NCBI GenBank assembly: GCA_947561395.2
Contig: OX387191.1
Span: 38,643,439 to 38,707,438, forward strand
Source: Buxus sempervirens
Lineage: Eukaryota; Streptophyta; Magnoliopsida; Buxales; Buxaceae
Direction of reading: 5' to 3'
DNA length: 64,000 bases
The notes below the pieces were generated by a model, which saw only the letters and a list, made by a program, of their open reading frames with translations, was not told the DNA's origin and did not search any database. Below, one piece after another: positions 53,407-64,000 of the stretch. Positions within the stretch are counted from its first letter, which is position 1, and every line of letters starts with the position of its first letter. Both the position numbers and the translations under genes were made by a program.

Positions 53407-56246
53407 CTATACAGGTCCACCCCTACGGCCACGGCCACGTCCTCTGCCTCGACCACGGCCTGAAGATTGCCGGGGCTCAAAAACATGTCACACAATGTTA
53501 CGGGCTGTACTACGGGTCATCCTGCTCAAAACAGACTGAATATCATGCAACATATATAAAGGCACAAGGCCAGCAGTGGGATGATCAGGAGGAACGTACC
53601 CGAAGTATCAACATATCCCGTAGACTCGGTATCAGAATCCGTATAGACAGGCTCAGGATCGGCAGTAGCAAGATCAGCAGGAATGGACGTCCCTGGAGCA
53701 TCAGTATCAGGACTAGGCTCCACAGGATCAGCAGAAGCCTCCTCTATCACTATGGCCTCCTCGATAGGCTCCACCACAGCAGCATCCCTGGCCGACTCCA
53801 AATCCATATCAGCAGCCGCATCAGGAGCGGTCTCAGGTGCTAGAGCAGACTCTGGCACATCCTCAGCAATAGGTGCTATATCGGCGTCGATCTCAGGCTC
53901 TACTGCAGGTGCCTCTACCGATCTGGAAGAAGTCATGAACTCCACCCGTGCCACAGAGAATACCTCGCCACGAAGATGCATAGGCACAGATGAAGTAGGT
54001 GAAGAAGGGCCGGCTGTGTCTTCCTGAAAATAAGAAAAGAAATTTTAATCAGAACAGGATAAACAGATATAAGAGCAGGAATGGAAATAAGTGAAAGAAT
54101 TAACCTGGGTATGAGATGGACCCGCCTGGTCCTGTGCATCAGAAGGGCTCACCTGGCCCTGTGCCCTGGCAAGCTGTCCCCGGGGGTCTGAGATAGTAAT
54201 GTAGAGGGCGTCCCGCTCAGCAATAGCAGCATCTCGCTGGCGCTCTATATCAGCATATTGAGACCGGATCTCTGTCAACTGAGCCTCATGAAATAGAAGA
54301 GAAGTGTCAGAAAATGCCAAGTCCAATAGAATATATGAATTGAAGATCAAAAAAGGAGAAGGCATACCGTCGTATCGTAGGCCCTAATCACTACTCCTCC
54401 TATCTCCGTGACTCCGCCACGGACAGGCATGGGTGGCATAAGGCACCCGACTGAAGCTCGCCTGAACCAGGCATCATAATCACCCTCCTCCAATAATATC
54501 TCTGCCTCAATCCAATCTAGGAACTGGGCAGGATCAACAGGCATAGGAGGAAAGGAGGGGGTAGTATCTGGAGGAATGGCAGGAATCCGAGGCTCTCCAA
54601 CATGCTGATAAAAGAAACGCTCGCCGCAATACCAGATGCTGCCCATCTGACTAATAAAGAACTAATATCTCTGACGTCTCTGGTCAAGGGCAAAGGCATC
54701 ATCTCTAGCCGCATGCAGGGTCAACACCTCATGAATGTCCTCTATCCTGGGGACGAACAACTGAAAAACAGAAAGAATAATATTAGACATGTGATTCAGG
54801 AAGGAAAAAAGCGGAAGGAGGAAGAATTAAAGAAGATTACCTCAGACCGATATAGCCTGTCCAGGTGGGCCCGGGCAGACCTAGGACGACTCTTTTCAGA
54901 GTCATGCTCCACATGACACCATCTACGAGCCATGGGATATGTCTCCTCTAGCATCGTAGAGGTAAGGTGGAAATAGGGGATATACACCCTAGCAAAAAAC
55001 TGCAAAAAGAAGAAAAAGGGTCAAGAAGAATAGAAAAGGAGAAAAGAGAAAGAAAGAGAAAGAAAAAGAAAAGAAATAGATATTTCACCTGCAGGAAGGG
55101 CCAGAAGAATCTGCACCCAACTCCAACTCCTCTGGAAGTAGAGAGGCCGCTTACTGATCGGCGCAGGCCGGCCAGAATGGTACCAAAAATGAGCGGGCCC
55201 CATGCATACCTCCTCGCTCGATGAAGATCTCCCAATAAGCTCAAAAAATGAGGACTGACAGAAGTCGTGTTCTCTGGGAAGAAATAGGAGCCCATCATAT
55301 ACAAGAAGATAAAACGGAAAGCAAATGGAAAAGCTGGATCACCAGCGACAAGCTGGCCAAGCTGCCTCCCCCGGAAGGTCTCTCTCAACCAAGTCAGAGA
55401 CAATCTCGCTCTCCCTCTATCCCATGCCTCCGGAGGCAGCACAATATAGCTAAGATAAGAGGCGATCTCCTCGGCATCCGGCATCACCATCTCGGGAATA
55501 ATATCACCGATCATCCTAATCCCGGTGATAAGTGTAAAGTCAAATGGCTGGATCCCAATCTCGATATCTGGAAAATGGAAGCTCAATGTCTCAGGGAAGA
55601 ACCTCTCTAGCAGCGCCGCAATAAGGGCTTGATCCAGGCGAACATCTGGAATGGTGATGAAGAGGTCAAAGCCATACAAGCCTAGCTCCAGCGATAAACT
55701 GAACTGCAATCTCCAATAAATCTAAGAAAGCTGGCCCAGCTCCCTCTATAATGAGACATGGGATACTCCAAAGGGATGTCTACCCTAATACACGTTGAGG
55801 GATGAGTCCTCAAGCCATGCAAAAGATCAGTATCCCTAATCTGGGTAGCAACCACCTCAGGGACCTCAACCCTGGTCCTGGCCTCATATCTATCATGGCC
55901 TCCTCTGCGGCCTCCTCTACGGCCCTCATGGCCTCTATCTCGGCCTCCGTTGCGGCGCCCTCTACGGCACCTGTCTTTGCCTAAAGCCTCAACTACCGGC
56001 TAAGGAAACAATTGGAAGGGAGAAAGAATCAGGGTGATGAATTGTGAAGGAATGTGAAATTTCAGAAAGGTTAGAGTATACCTCTAGGGTCGCCTCACGC
56101 GAATCCCCAGAAGGGAGATCTGGGATATCAGAATCGGAATCCTTCTCAGCCCTCGAAGACGAGGCCACATCAGCATGATCCCGCCGAACCCTTGAGGAGG
56201 AGGGCTCATCTGCAGGATCCCTAGAAGCTGAACGAATACGAGCCAT
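53407..56246 (-). pseudogene. antisense gene A, element 2: plant mobile domain protein
   Basis: Exons on the minus strand: 56246-56082, 55999-55089, 54999-54841, 54760-54368, 54287-54105 and 54023-53407. Exons 3, 4 and 5 have exactly the lengths found in element 1 (159, 393, 183). Exon 1 is 15 bases longer, with an extra SSSRA-type insert. The mobile-domain blocks (LLERFFPETLSFHFPDIEIG, DFTLITGIRMIGD, YAWGPLIFGTIL) are present. Damage: a one-base loss near 55693 in exon 2, the acceptor before exon 5 changed from TTTCAG to TTTCAT, and a one-base loss near 53605. The RG-rich C-terminus is visible out of frame up to the TAG at 53407-53409. The ATG directly follows a CAG acceptor, so a 5' UTR intron is likely. 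Confidence 0.8.
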
Positions 56247-57582
56247 CTGCGGTTCAAATCAGGAAGATGTTTAATTATTCTTGTTAAAATTTTTATTGCT
56301 TGATTTTCATTTTAACCAAATTTAATTGATTTGCAGGAAAAAGAAAAATGGAAAGTGGAAAAAATATTTCAGACGTTCCTGACCAAATCAGGAGTCAATT
56401 AAAGAAGATTATCCTTTTGATCTCAAGAAATTTTTAAAGCTCCATTATCTTCTAATGGATTATTTTTTCAGTTGCTTATGCTTATTCGTATCTTTTTGAT
56501 TGGGTTTCAGGACAGTCAAGGCATGTTCAAACTAACATGAAGTTGTGAACAGGAGTTCAAGTCTATTGTGGTAATAGGGAAAATGCCTAACAAATCTAGG
56601 TTTGTTCAGGTGAAAATTCAGAGATATGTTATGATCACATCAGAACATTTGGATAGGATGTTCTAACATCCCATGGATCAGGGATCGGTCCATACCAGGC
56701 TATACAAGTGTCCAACTCAAGTTAAGGTGCAGATAGCATGCTAAGTGAAATTGGGTCATCCAAGAACAAGTCAAAACAGGCAAAGCATGGTTCATGCACA
56801 TTTTCAGATTAAAACTGGCAGAAGCAAAAGTCAAAATAATGCAAGCAATGAGCATCAGAAAATGAGCAAAACAAGCAGAAGAAGTGCAAGCATGATTCGG
56901 TAACTCAATGAAGGTAGAAAATTTCCTAAATAGCAGCATGGTTCGGATTACTATGGAAACAGAAGTCCAAATAAGAGACAAGCAAAGCAACAAGAGGATT
57001 TCGGCCACTCAAAAAAAATAAGTTCCTAAAGTTACAGAAATGGCAAGCAAAACAGGAAACATGGAATATCCTATGCATGGAGCAATTTAGTTCTTAAAAA
57101 AATCAGAATTGGCAGCTCAATGAAATTGTAAAGCATTTGGGGATTTCTACCATTCAAAAATTAACCATAAACAGACCAATGCTAGCTACTGTTCGGCATA
57201 TCTGTGTAAGTCAAATGAGAAGTTTGCAAAATAGAAATGGAAGCTTCGAGCTCACTCACAGGAGATGTTTGAGGGATGCTTGGAGCAAAAGGAAGTGAAG
57301 AGATACACTGGTATGATCAAGGCAACGGTCTCAGCAAGGCCACTGTCGCAAGGAGAAGCCGATAGTCGACAAGAGATGACAAGGCCGAATGAGCAAGTCG
57401 TCGCCGAAGAATGTGAGAATCTCCGGAGAAGACAAAGTCGCCACCGGAAGACAGGTGCGAGTTGTTGGAGATTGAAAGAAGAAGTAGAAGACCGGAGAAG
57501 AAGATATGGGCAAAGGAAAAATAGGGCAAAATGCGAGTAGAAGAGAAAGAAGAGTCACGCTGCGGTTAAGTAAAACCCCAAA
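56247..57582 (-). promoter_or_regulatory. putative promoter, 5' UTR and 5' UTR intron of antisense gene A, element 2
   Basis: Runs from the array (57583-57686) to the CAG acceptor before the ATG. It includes the purine-rich (on +) counterpart of the element 1 5' UTR and a conserved CT|GTGAGTGAG near 57257. No other gene is supported; the frame 57265-57540 is the reverse of the UTR. Confidence 0.4.
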
Positions 57583-57686
57583 ATCCGTAAAAGCAGTACG
57601 GGCCGCAGGCACCCGTAAAGGTAATACGATCCACTTCGCCCGTATTCAAATTACGGGCATCATCTGCCCGTAATTCAAATATGGGC
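57583..57686. repeat. 28-bp inverted-repeat array upstream of antisense gene A, element 2
   Basis: Four units start at 57583, 57611, 57638 and 57666 (one spacer of 6). The third reads GCCCGTA-N7-TACGGGC. The short spacer falls at the same place in element 1. Confidence 0.94.
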
Positions 57687-58019
57687 GAAGCAGAAAATTG
57701 CATTTTTTATTATTTTCTCCACACTTTTTAGGAGATTAATGTTTATATTAGTTATAAGTTGCAAGGATTGCCACTTTACCCACTTTTGTTTAAAAATTTT
57801 GTCTTAAATCTCACTTCATAGCCACGAGTGCTCAGTGAGAGGAGAGAGGAGGATTAGCCCCTTAAGGTTAGGGACTTTTTAGCAAATCTTTCGCAATGAA
57901 TTCTTTTTCCAAAATCATCCATTTAATCCTTGCAAAATGCAATTAGTTAGACAAAGATCTCAAAAAGTGCAATTGGTGGGTCTTTTTTGGCTCTCTGCTT
58001 GTAATTGGTTCCAATTACC
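57687..58019. other. element 2, between array and polypurine tract
   Basis: Non-coding counterpart of 19212-19541, including the GTAATTGGTTCCAATTAC palindrome (58001-58018). Confidence 0.6.
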
Positions 58020-58036
58020 AGCAAAGAGGGGGCAGT
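58020..58036 (+). other. polypurine tract of element 2
   Basis: AGCAAAGAGGGGGCAGT directly before the 3' LTR. Confidence 0.9.
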
Positions 58037-58139
58037 TGTAGACACCCCAAATTGCACTACAAAATGAGAAAATAATGAAAACATGTAATTGGGATTTAAA
58101 ACAGGCCAAAAATGAATGAAAATCAATAATTTAAGCCTT

Positions 58140-58244
58140 TCCCGTATTGTATCCACAGGCTGAGCGCGCCTGAATTTTGTATACGAGCACGCAGCGCCCG
58201 TAATACATATACGGACACCACTGGACCGTAAATCATTTACGGGC
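58140..58244. repeat. 28-bp inverted-repeat array, element 2 3' LTR
   Basis: Four units at 28-bp spacing, aligned with 15178-15282. Confidence 0.94.
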
Positions 58245-58444
58245 ACATTAGATTTGTGCGAGTTTTATCCTTTCTCGATTTCTGAGCTTTATCTTTAGTC
58301 CAATATATCTTTAAATGAGCGAATTATCTCTTTTATTCGTTCGAAATATCTTTGTTGGCCATGGATGGGCATTATCCTTGTGTTTAACTCAATCTAAAAC
58401 TCTATTTTGCCAAACCTTGGACCAACCATGCCCCTGGGTTTGCC

Positions 58445-58452
58445 TATAAATA
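58445..58452 (+). promoter_or_regulatory. TATA box, element 2 3' LTR
   Basis: TATAAATA before GAGGG. In a 3' LTR this promoter would fire outward into element 3. Confidence 0.75.
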
Positions 58453-59840
58453 GAGGGTCTCTCCTCAAGCAAAAGGCCACAAAAATTTGAAATCCAAGGA
58501 GCTCCAAGAGAACAGAAGAATCTCTACTACTTTGCTTGCTCAATCCAGGTAAGTCCCTTTCCCTTTTATTTTCTGTCTTCAATTCTAGAAGTAATAGGAT
58601 CTTCTCTATTGCTGTAGAATAAGGCCATCTTTTTATCTTGTATTCCTAAACTTGTCTCTAAGTACCTCAAGAGTCTCTCTAGTCGTAAAACGTGAAGAGA
58701 GAGCTAGGGGAAAGGGGAACAGGTGGATCCCTAGAATAGAACCCCATATCTGTTTTTTTCTTTCTAGAATAAAGCCTTTGATTATGTTTGTATCACCAAA
58801 CCTATCTCAAAGTACCTCAAGAATCCTCTCTAGCCGTAAAACGTGAAGAAAGAGCCAAGGGAAAAGAGAACAGGTGGATCCGTAGGGTAGACCCCCATGT
58901 GCTCTAATCTGTGAGATGTGGCTGCTTTGGATATCATGATCATGTTTTAATGGTTTTTATGTTGAATCTGAATCAATCATATGAATCCATGATGTTTATA
59001 ACATGAGATCCCCACTTTTTGCTAAAATTTGGATTTTTCACATCTTTGCACCTACAGCACTGTTTTCGTGATTTTTGTAATATTAGGCTAAGATCCTGGA
59101 TCTGTCATGATCTATATGATAGATCGGGATTCAGAAGCCTGAAAGTAACTTCTAGGGTTTCATGATGTTGTTTTTGAGTCCTTTTGCATTATTGAGAGAA
59201 GACCCTAAGTTCTCCCCTTTTGATGTTTTTCATCAACGTGGGTACTTTTGGTTTTGATTTCTTGATTTAATGTGAAATTTGGGCTATATCTGCATCCTGG
59301 ACTATTCAAGTTCAAATCTGAAATATTTTATAAAAATCATATTTTTCTAGATTTCTAGAATTTAACTTGAAGCCAGATTTTGAAGTTTTCACTTTAGATT
59401 GGTTTTATTTGATTTTATCTCAATTTTATTTTAATCATGAAACCTAGGAATGGTATGATCATATTTGAAAGTTCTGGATCAATCAGGCTATTCGTATGAA
59501 AAACCCATATAGTTTTGTCTTTTTGGTGATTTTTTATGATTTTTATAGCAAGCCCTTTTTCCTTTATTTTAACATAAACAATACCTGGCAACCACCTTGT
59601 GTGGATGAATAGGGGTGCCTAACACCTTCCCCTGTTCATAACCTAATCCCCTTACCTATCTCTGTTTGTTTTTTTTAATAGGGTTATTTTTACCCTAAAT
59701 TTGCCTTTTTGTGCTTATTTGAGATTTTGGTGTCCATTCACACCTAAACAGAATGGTGGCGACTCTGTGTTTTTTAACCAATCCTATGTGATGATTGAGG
59801 AAGTCATTGAATTGATTTTTTTCCCATGTCTCACATGAAG

Positions 59841-60518
59841 TCATATTCAACTCAATGAAATTCAATAGGAGATATGATTCATAAGTAAAAAGACCTTGTG
59901 AAAACCTTTTTCATTTTTTTCTAGGAAAATTTTTTTTTGCTTTTTTAAAGAGCCTTATTGAAATCAGTTCCTGAGGACAAGAATCCTTAGGATCCTCAAG
60001 AAATGTGCATTCTTTCTATGGGGGTTTCTTTTCAAAGAACGTGAGAGTTCAAAAACTGCCCCTGTTCTCAAAGGCACAAGCTGATTTTTCCCAATTTTTG
60101 CAAACATTTTCATCTTTCGCTGGTTGAGGCAAGAATTCCTTTCTTTGATTAGCAATTGTCTTCATATTTAGGACATCATGCTCAGCCCTTGGAAGAAGTG
60201 ACGTTACTTGATCTAGAACTTGAATGACTGCCCAATCAATGTGTGGTTGAATGAATTCAACCTTTGCCTCATTCTTTTCTTTGAAAACACCCCCATTCTT
60301 TCTCTACCATCCTTCTTTCTCAATCAACTCTACCCCATTTTCTGTACTGGCTTATTGTATAATATTCTGCTTTAAGACAATCTTTACACCACCTTGCCCT
60401 GATTGCTCATGCAGCATAGGCATGGTCATCTACACCATTTCTTCTTCTTTTGGCTCTTCTTTTCCTTCTTCCTCTTCCTCTTTTTACTTTCCCCACCCAT
60501 CATACTTTCTTATTCTTC
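59841..60518 (-). pseudogene. element 3 remnant downstream of gag
   Basis: On the minus strand a short stretch near 60250 (HIDWAVIQV) resembles the LPFIDWDAVEVPS block at the end of gag-pro in element 1. This suggests that most of the protease region and all of pol were deleted before or around the insertion of element 2. The rest has scattered stops and no recognisable domain. Confidence 0.45.
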
Positions 60519-62099
60519 TTATCTTTCAAAATAAACCCAAATAGTTGACCCTATAGGAGCAATAAGTTGAGAAGGGTCAAAGTGACTACTTTCAAATGAA
60601 ATTACTCCAATTGTATTTGATGTGCTTGCCCCATTATTGTTAGTAGAAGAAGTGGGTGTAATTGAATTGAAAATTAAAGTGTCATTATCTAACAAATCCT
60701 GGATTGCATGCTTTAGGGCCAAGCAACGATCAGTGGTATGCCCTTGAGTGCTCATATGATAATCACAAATTGCAAATGAATCATAACTCTTCCCCTTGCT
60801 TGCTTGAGGATTTGGCAGCTTCAAAGTCACATAACCCTTCTAAAATAAGGTAGGCAAAATTTCAGATGGTCTCATAGGCAGTTTTGAAAATTCCCTTCTT
60901 TTTCTTACTTCGTTTTCCTCCTTGGGAGCTGATTGGTTTAAGGGTACATTGATTTGGATGGAAGGTAAAGGAGCTTGATGGATTGGCTTTATAGATGTTG
61001 GGGAATTAACATTAATTCTCAAGGGCTGTTTAGGAGGTTGCACCATGTTTACATCTGCCTCCTTTCTTCCTTCAAATTTCTTGCCCCCATTACCATTGCT
61101 CTTCTTCTGATAACTTGGGGTATTGGAGCTATGTTGGCTCATCATTGACTGTAAGGCAGAATAATCCATGATTTTGCCAGACTTAACCCCATCTTTAATT
61201 TGATCAGCCACTTGCACTAGGGCAGCAAAGTTTGTGGTAGTTTGACCTACCAAATGATTGTAGAAGGGCTGCCCCAATGTAGTGATAAAAGTGGAGATCA
61301 TTTCTTGTTCCTCCATGGGTGGCCTCACCTATGCAGCTAATTCTCTCCACCTCTTCGCATACTCTCGAATAGTCTCACTTGCTTTCTTAGCCATCCTCAT
61401 CACATCATATCTATTTGGGACAATTTCAGAGTTGAAGCGATATTGGGCCAAGAAAGCATCTGCCAAATCCTTCTATTTTCTTATACGAGAATGATCAAGA
61501 GTTGTGAACCATCTTAAAGCAGGCCCCACCAAGCTCCTTTGAAATAGTTGAACCAAAATTCCATCATCCTTCCCAAATTGGCACAATGCCCCACAATAAA
61601 GCTTGAGATGGCTCATTGGACAACCATTGCCATCGTACTTTTCAAAATCAAGGCACTTAAACTTAGGTGGCAAGTTGACATCGGGGTACAGGCATAAGTC
61701 TTCAAAATTGATGCCCCCCCATAAATTCCCACCCCCTTTACTTCTCTCAACTCATCTTGTATTATCTTTAGCTTGCTCATTAATTTCTTTTCCACTTCCT
61801 CCCTTATCCTTTCCTTCTCCCCTTTCTTTCTCATCTTCAGCAATCTCTTCTCTGTTCAAAACAGGCTCAAGAATGGGTTGGTAAAATTCTGGTTGAGGTT
61901 GTGGTTGTGGTTGTGGTGGGATTGGTATTTGAGGTTCTAGCGGTGGTGCTTGGTGAGATGAAGAAGCATGGTTTTGAGTTGCTTGAGTTTGGGCTTGGTT
62001 ATACAGCAGTGTTTCCAACATCTTAGCCAAACCAGCCACTTGTTCTTGCAACTGGTTAAAATCATGGGCAGAAATAGTTGATTGATTCTCAGGATTCAT
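60519..62099 (-). pseudogene. gag: Gag of element 3 (broken, diverged)
   Basis: The ATG is at 62099 (MNPENQSTISAHDFNQLQEQVAGLAKMLETLL), clearly related to the Gag starts of elements 1 and 2. A Q/P-rich stretch follows, then a frame change near 61840 that is reversed near 61715. The Gag core (LYCGALCQFGKDDGILVQLFQRSLVGPALRW, YRFNSEIVPNRYDVMRM) is interrupted by TAG codons near 61470 and 61330 (TGG and CAG in relatives). Next come the part 61328-60840, a TAG, and the zinc-like CDYHMSTQGHTTDRC near 60757-60713. It ends at 60519. No protease or pol follows, so this is effectively a gag-only derivative. It would make capsid only. Confidence 0.85.
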
Positions 62100-62165
62100 C
62101 TTGGCATTTCTTGATCTCAGAAAGTATGGAATCCGATTTGCAACAATGATTGCTTCAAAGGAAGA

Positions 62166-62190
62166 CCTTGGAAAAAGAAAAGAAAAATAA
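62166..62190 (-). promoter_or_regulatory. candidate 3' splice acceptor upstream of gag, element 3
   Basis: A minus-strand pyrimidine tract ends TTTTTCCAAG| at 62167, 67 bases before the gag ATG. It is positionally conserved with elements 1 and 2. Confidence 0.5.
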
Positions 62191-62394
62191 ATACAATAAG
62201 TTCATAATTCAACTCAAACTCACACAATTCATGGATGCATGTTTGGGTGAACATGAGTTTGAACTACAATTTTTTTTTTCTTATTTTTATATTTTTTCCT
62301 TTTTTCTTTTTTTGTTTTGGTCGAAATTGACCTTGTGAAGAAAAGTGGTTGGTACAAATGACCATCCAAAAGAATATGGAATTTAAGGGCTTCC

Positions 62395-63704
62395 AAAAGG
62401 TCCCAAAGAATGAGAAATGTCTAAAATTCAAAGGCTTTTAGACGGCCCAAGATATGAGTTCTGAAATTTAAAGGCTTTTAGAAGTCCTATGATTTTTCTA
62501 AAGTCAGGCTTTAGAAGGCCTATGAGGTGTCTAAAATTTGGAGGCTTTTAGACGGCTCAAAAGTAAGTGTCTATAATTTAGAGGCTTATAGACGGCCTGA
62601 AATATGGGTTCTTAAATTTAAAGGCTTTCATAAGTCCTATGATTTTCTAAATTCAGGCTTTAGAAGGCCTATGAGGTGTCTAAAATTCAGAGGCTTTTAG
62701 ATGCCCCAAGAGTAAATGTCTATAATTCAGAGGCTTATAGACGGCCCAAGATATGGGTTTTGAAATTTAAAGGCTTTCAGAAGTCCTATGATTTTCTAAA
62801 TTTAGGCTTTAGAAAGCCTATGAGGTGTCTAAAATTTGAAGGCTTCTAGACGGCTCAAAAGTAAGTGTCTATAATTCAGAGGCTTATAGACGGCCCAAAA
62901 TATGAGTTCTGGAATTTAAAGGCTTTCAGAAGTCCTATGATTTTCTAAATTCAGGCTTTAGATGGCCTATGAGGTGTCTAAAATTCAGAGGCTTTTAGAT
63001 GGTCCAAGAGTATGTGTCTATAATTCAAAGGCTTATAGACGGCCCAAGAGATAAATTCTGAAATTTCAGGCTTTCAAAGGTCCTATGAGTGGGTCCTAGA
63101 ATCACGCAAGCTTCTAGAGGCTTATGCAAGTGTCTAATATTCAGAGGCTTTTAGATGGCCCAAAAGAATTGATGTTTGAAATTCAAAGGCTTTCAAACAG
63201 CCCAAGAGGTTGTGTCTAAAATTCAGAGGCTTTTTAGATGGCCCAAGCAAAGGTTTCTAGGATTACTCAGGCTTTTATAGGCCTATGAAGACTTGGAATT
63301 AAGGCTTCCAAATGCCTTCTGAAATTACGCAGGCTTTCAGGAGCCTATGAAAGTTTCTTGGAATTACGCAGGCTTCCAAGGGCCTATGAGATTAAAATCT
63401 AAAATTCAGAGGCTTTCAGGGGCCTATGAAATGAATTATGAAATTTGGAAGAATTCTAAAATTTAAAGGCTTTCAGATGGCCTACGAAGTTTTTGAAATG
63501 ATTTTCAGCTTATGGAGTGAAAAAGAAGCTCCAATTTATTTCAAAGAAATTGATTTTTTGTGATTTTTCCTTTTGCCTTTTTTTATTTTTTTAATTTTTA
63601 TTTGGAATTAAAAGGTAATCAAATGACCTATGAAGAAGAATTTTGAAAAACTTTTGGGATTCCAAGGTTCCCAAAGGACCTATGAAAAAGATTTTTTTAA
63701 AAAG

Positions 63705-63736
<32 letters not shown>

Positions 63737-64000
63737 CTTTTTTTGAGATTCCAAGGTTCCCAACGGACCTATGGAATTATTTTGAAAAGTTTTTGGGATT
63801 CAAAGGTTCCCAATAAACCTATGAGAGGAATTTGGGATTCAAAGTCTTTGGAATTATTATTTTTTTTTCCAAATTCCAAGGTTCCCAATGGACCTATAGA
63901 ATTATTTTTGAAAAGATTTTGGGATTCAAAGGTTCCCAAAGGACCTATGGAAGGATTTTTTTTTTCTTTGAAAAGTTTTTTTGGAATTCCAAGGTTTCCA
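62395..64000 (-). repeat. leader minisatellite of element 3
   Basis: Many units around AATTCAGAGGCTTTTAGACGGCCC-like cores with alternating spacers, shifting after about 63250 to AGGCTTTCAGGAGCCTATG and then to GATTCCAAGGTTCCCAA...GGACCTATG types. It is the same kind of repeat, at the same place, as in elements 1 and 2, but with different unit sequences. It continues beyond the window. Confidence 0.9.

Larger units (their letters stand above)
15075..59835 (+). mobile_element. element 2: Tat/Ogre-type Ty3-gypsy element, interrupted by element 1 and a solo LTR
   Basis: It is bounded by LTRs at 15075-16884 and 58037-59835. Flanking CGAAG (15070-15074) and TGAAG (59836-59840) form a target duplication with one C-to-T change. 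Removing element 1 (21,383 bp plus duplicated bases) leaves about 23.4 kb, of which about 2.2 kb is a solo LTR. The order is PBS, leader with arrays and minisatellite, gag-pro, pol, then convergent antisense genes B and A, polypurine tract and LTR. Long size, this PBS, a second (archaeal-type) RNase H and antisense extra genes all point to the Tat/Ogre clade. All genes are broken. Confidence 0.92.
58037..59835 (+). repeat. 3' LTR of element 2
   Basis: 1799 bp, pairing with 15075-16884. TATAAATA at 58445-58452 and CAG|GTAAGT at 58546-58554 are conserved. A 10-base stretch after GACCCTA near 59209 is missing relative to the 5' LTR. Confidence 0.95.
9242..64000 (-). mobile_element. element 3: pol-less Tat/Ogre-type element, split by element 2, runs off the right edge
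   Basis: On the minus strand, in transcription order, it has leader repeats (64000 to about 62395), gag (62099-60519), a short remnant to 59841, then element 2 as an insertion. The region normally downstream of pol (15069-12214), a polypurine tract and the 3' LTR (12197-9242) follow. The non-coding part at 13050-14560 matches by eye the stretch between pol and the antisense genes of element 1 (26160-26960). Element 3 is thus a diverged relative that lacks pol and both antisense genes. Element 2 is flanked by CGAAG (15070-15074) and TGAAG (59836-59840), a decayed target duplication. The 5' LTR lies outside the window. Confidence 0.8.

Noticed and set aside
53379-54027. Plus-strand frames of 154 and 114 codons rich in S, A and G
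   Set aside because: They lie antisense to the acidic exon 6 of gene A in element 2, whose frame is supported by splice sites and the sister copy.

Overview
The window is flowering-plant nuclear DNA made almost entirely of LTR retrotransposons. Coding content is Ty1-copia and Ty3-gypsy gag-pol plus intron-bearing accessory genes. I found no host gene, rRNA or tRNA gene that I could support, and the sequence does not identify the species.

Layout. (1) 162-5520 is a complete but dead Ty1-copia element on the + strand, with two LTRs and a perfect 5-bp target duplication (ACAAT). (2) 5526-9241 is unassigned flank plus what looks like most of a solo gypsy-type LTR ending near 9113. (3) From 9242 to beyond the right edge lies a minus-strand Tat/Ogre-type element (element 3): 3' LTR at 9242-12197, gag at 60519-62099, leader repeats to 64000, no pol. 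(4) Inserted into element 3 is a plus-strand Tat/Ogre element (element 2, 15075-59835). (5) Inserted into the leader of element 2 is a minus-strand sister copy (element 1, 17375-38757, 21.4 kb). (6) The leader repeats of element 2 also carry a solo LTR (40118-42285) with a perfect CCTTT target duplication. The nesting order is therefore element 3, then 2, then 1 and the solo LTR.

Elements 1 and 2 share one plan: LTR, PBS (TGGCGACTCTGCTGGGGA), a leader of about 4 kb with a minisatellite, gag-protease, a -1 frame step at a run of nine A, pol (RT, degenerate RNase H, archaeal-type RNase H, integrase), then two genes on the opposite strand converging on pol, then polypurine tract and LTR. Antisense gene B (two exons) resembles plant DUF7745-type proteins. 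Antisense gene A (six coding exons) carries a plant mobile domain and RG-rich tails. Both copies are broken by stops and frameshifts, but exon lengths and nearly all splice sites are kept.

The most striking signal is not coding. Both copies carry the same kind of 28-bp-period inverted-repeat array (GCCCGTA-N7-TACGGGC-N7, four or five units) at five places: in each LTR upstream of the TATA box, in the leader, and upstream of each antisense gene. That makes about 43 units in ten arrays. The diverged LTR of element 3 has a different inverted repeat at the same place. I infer a self-encoded regulatory or anti-silencing circuit: element-encoded antisense proteins acting on element-specific iterated sites. 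This is a hypothesis; the arrays themselves can be read directly in the sequence.
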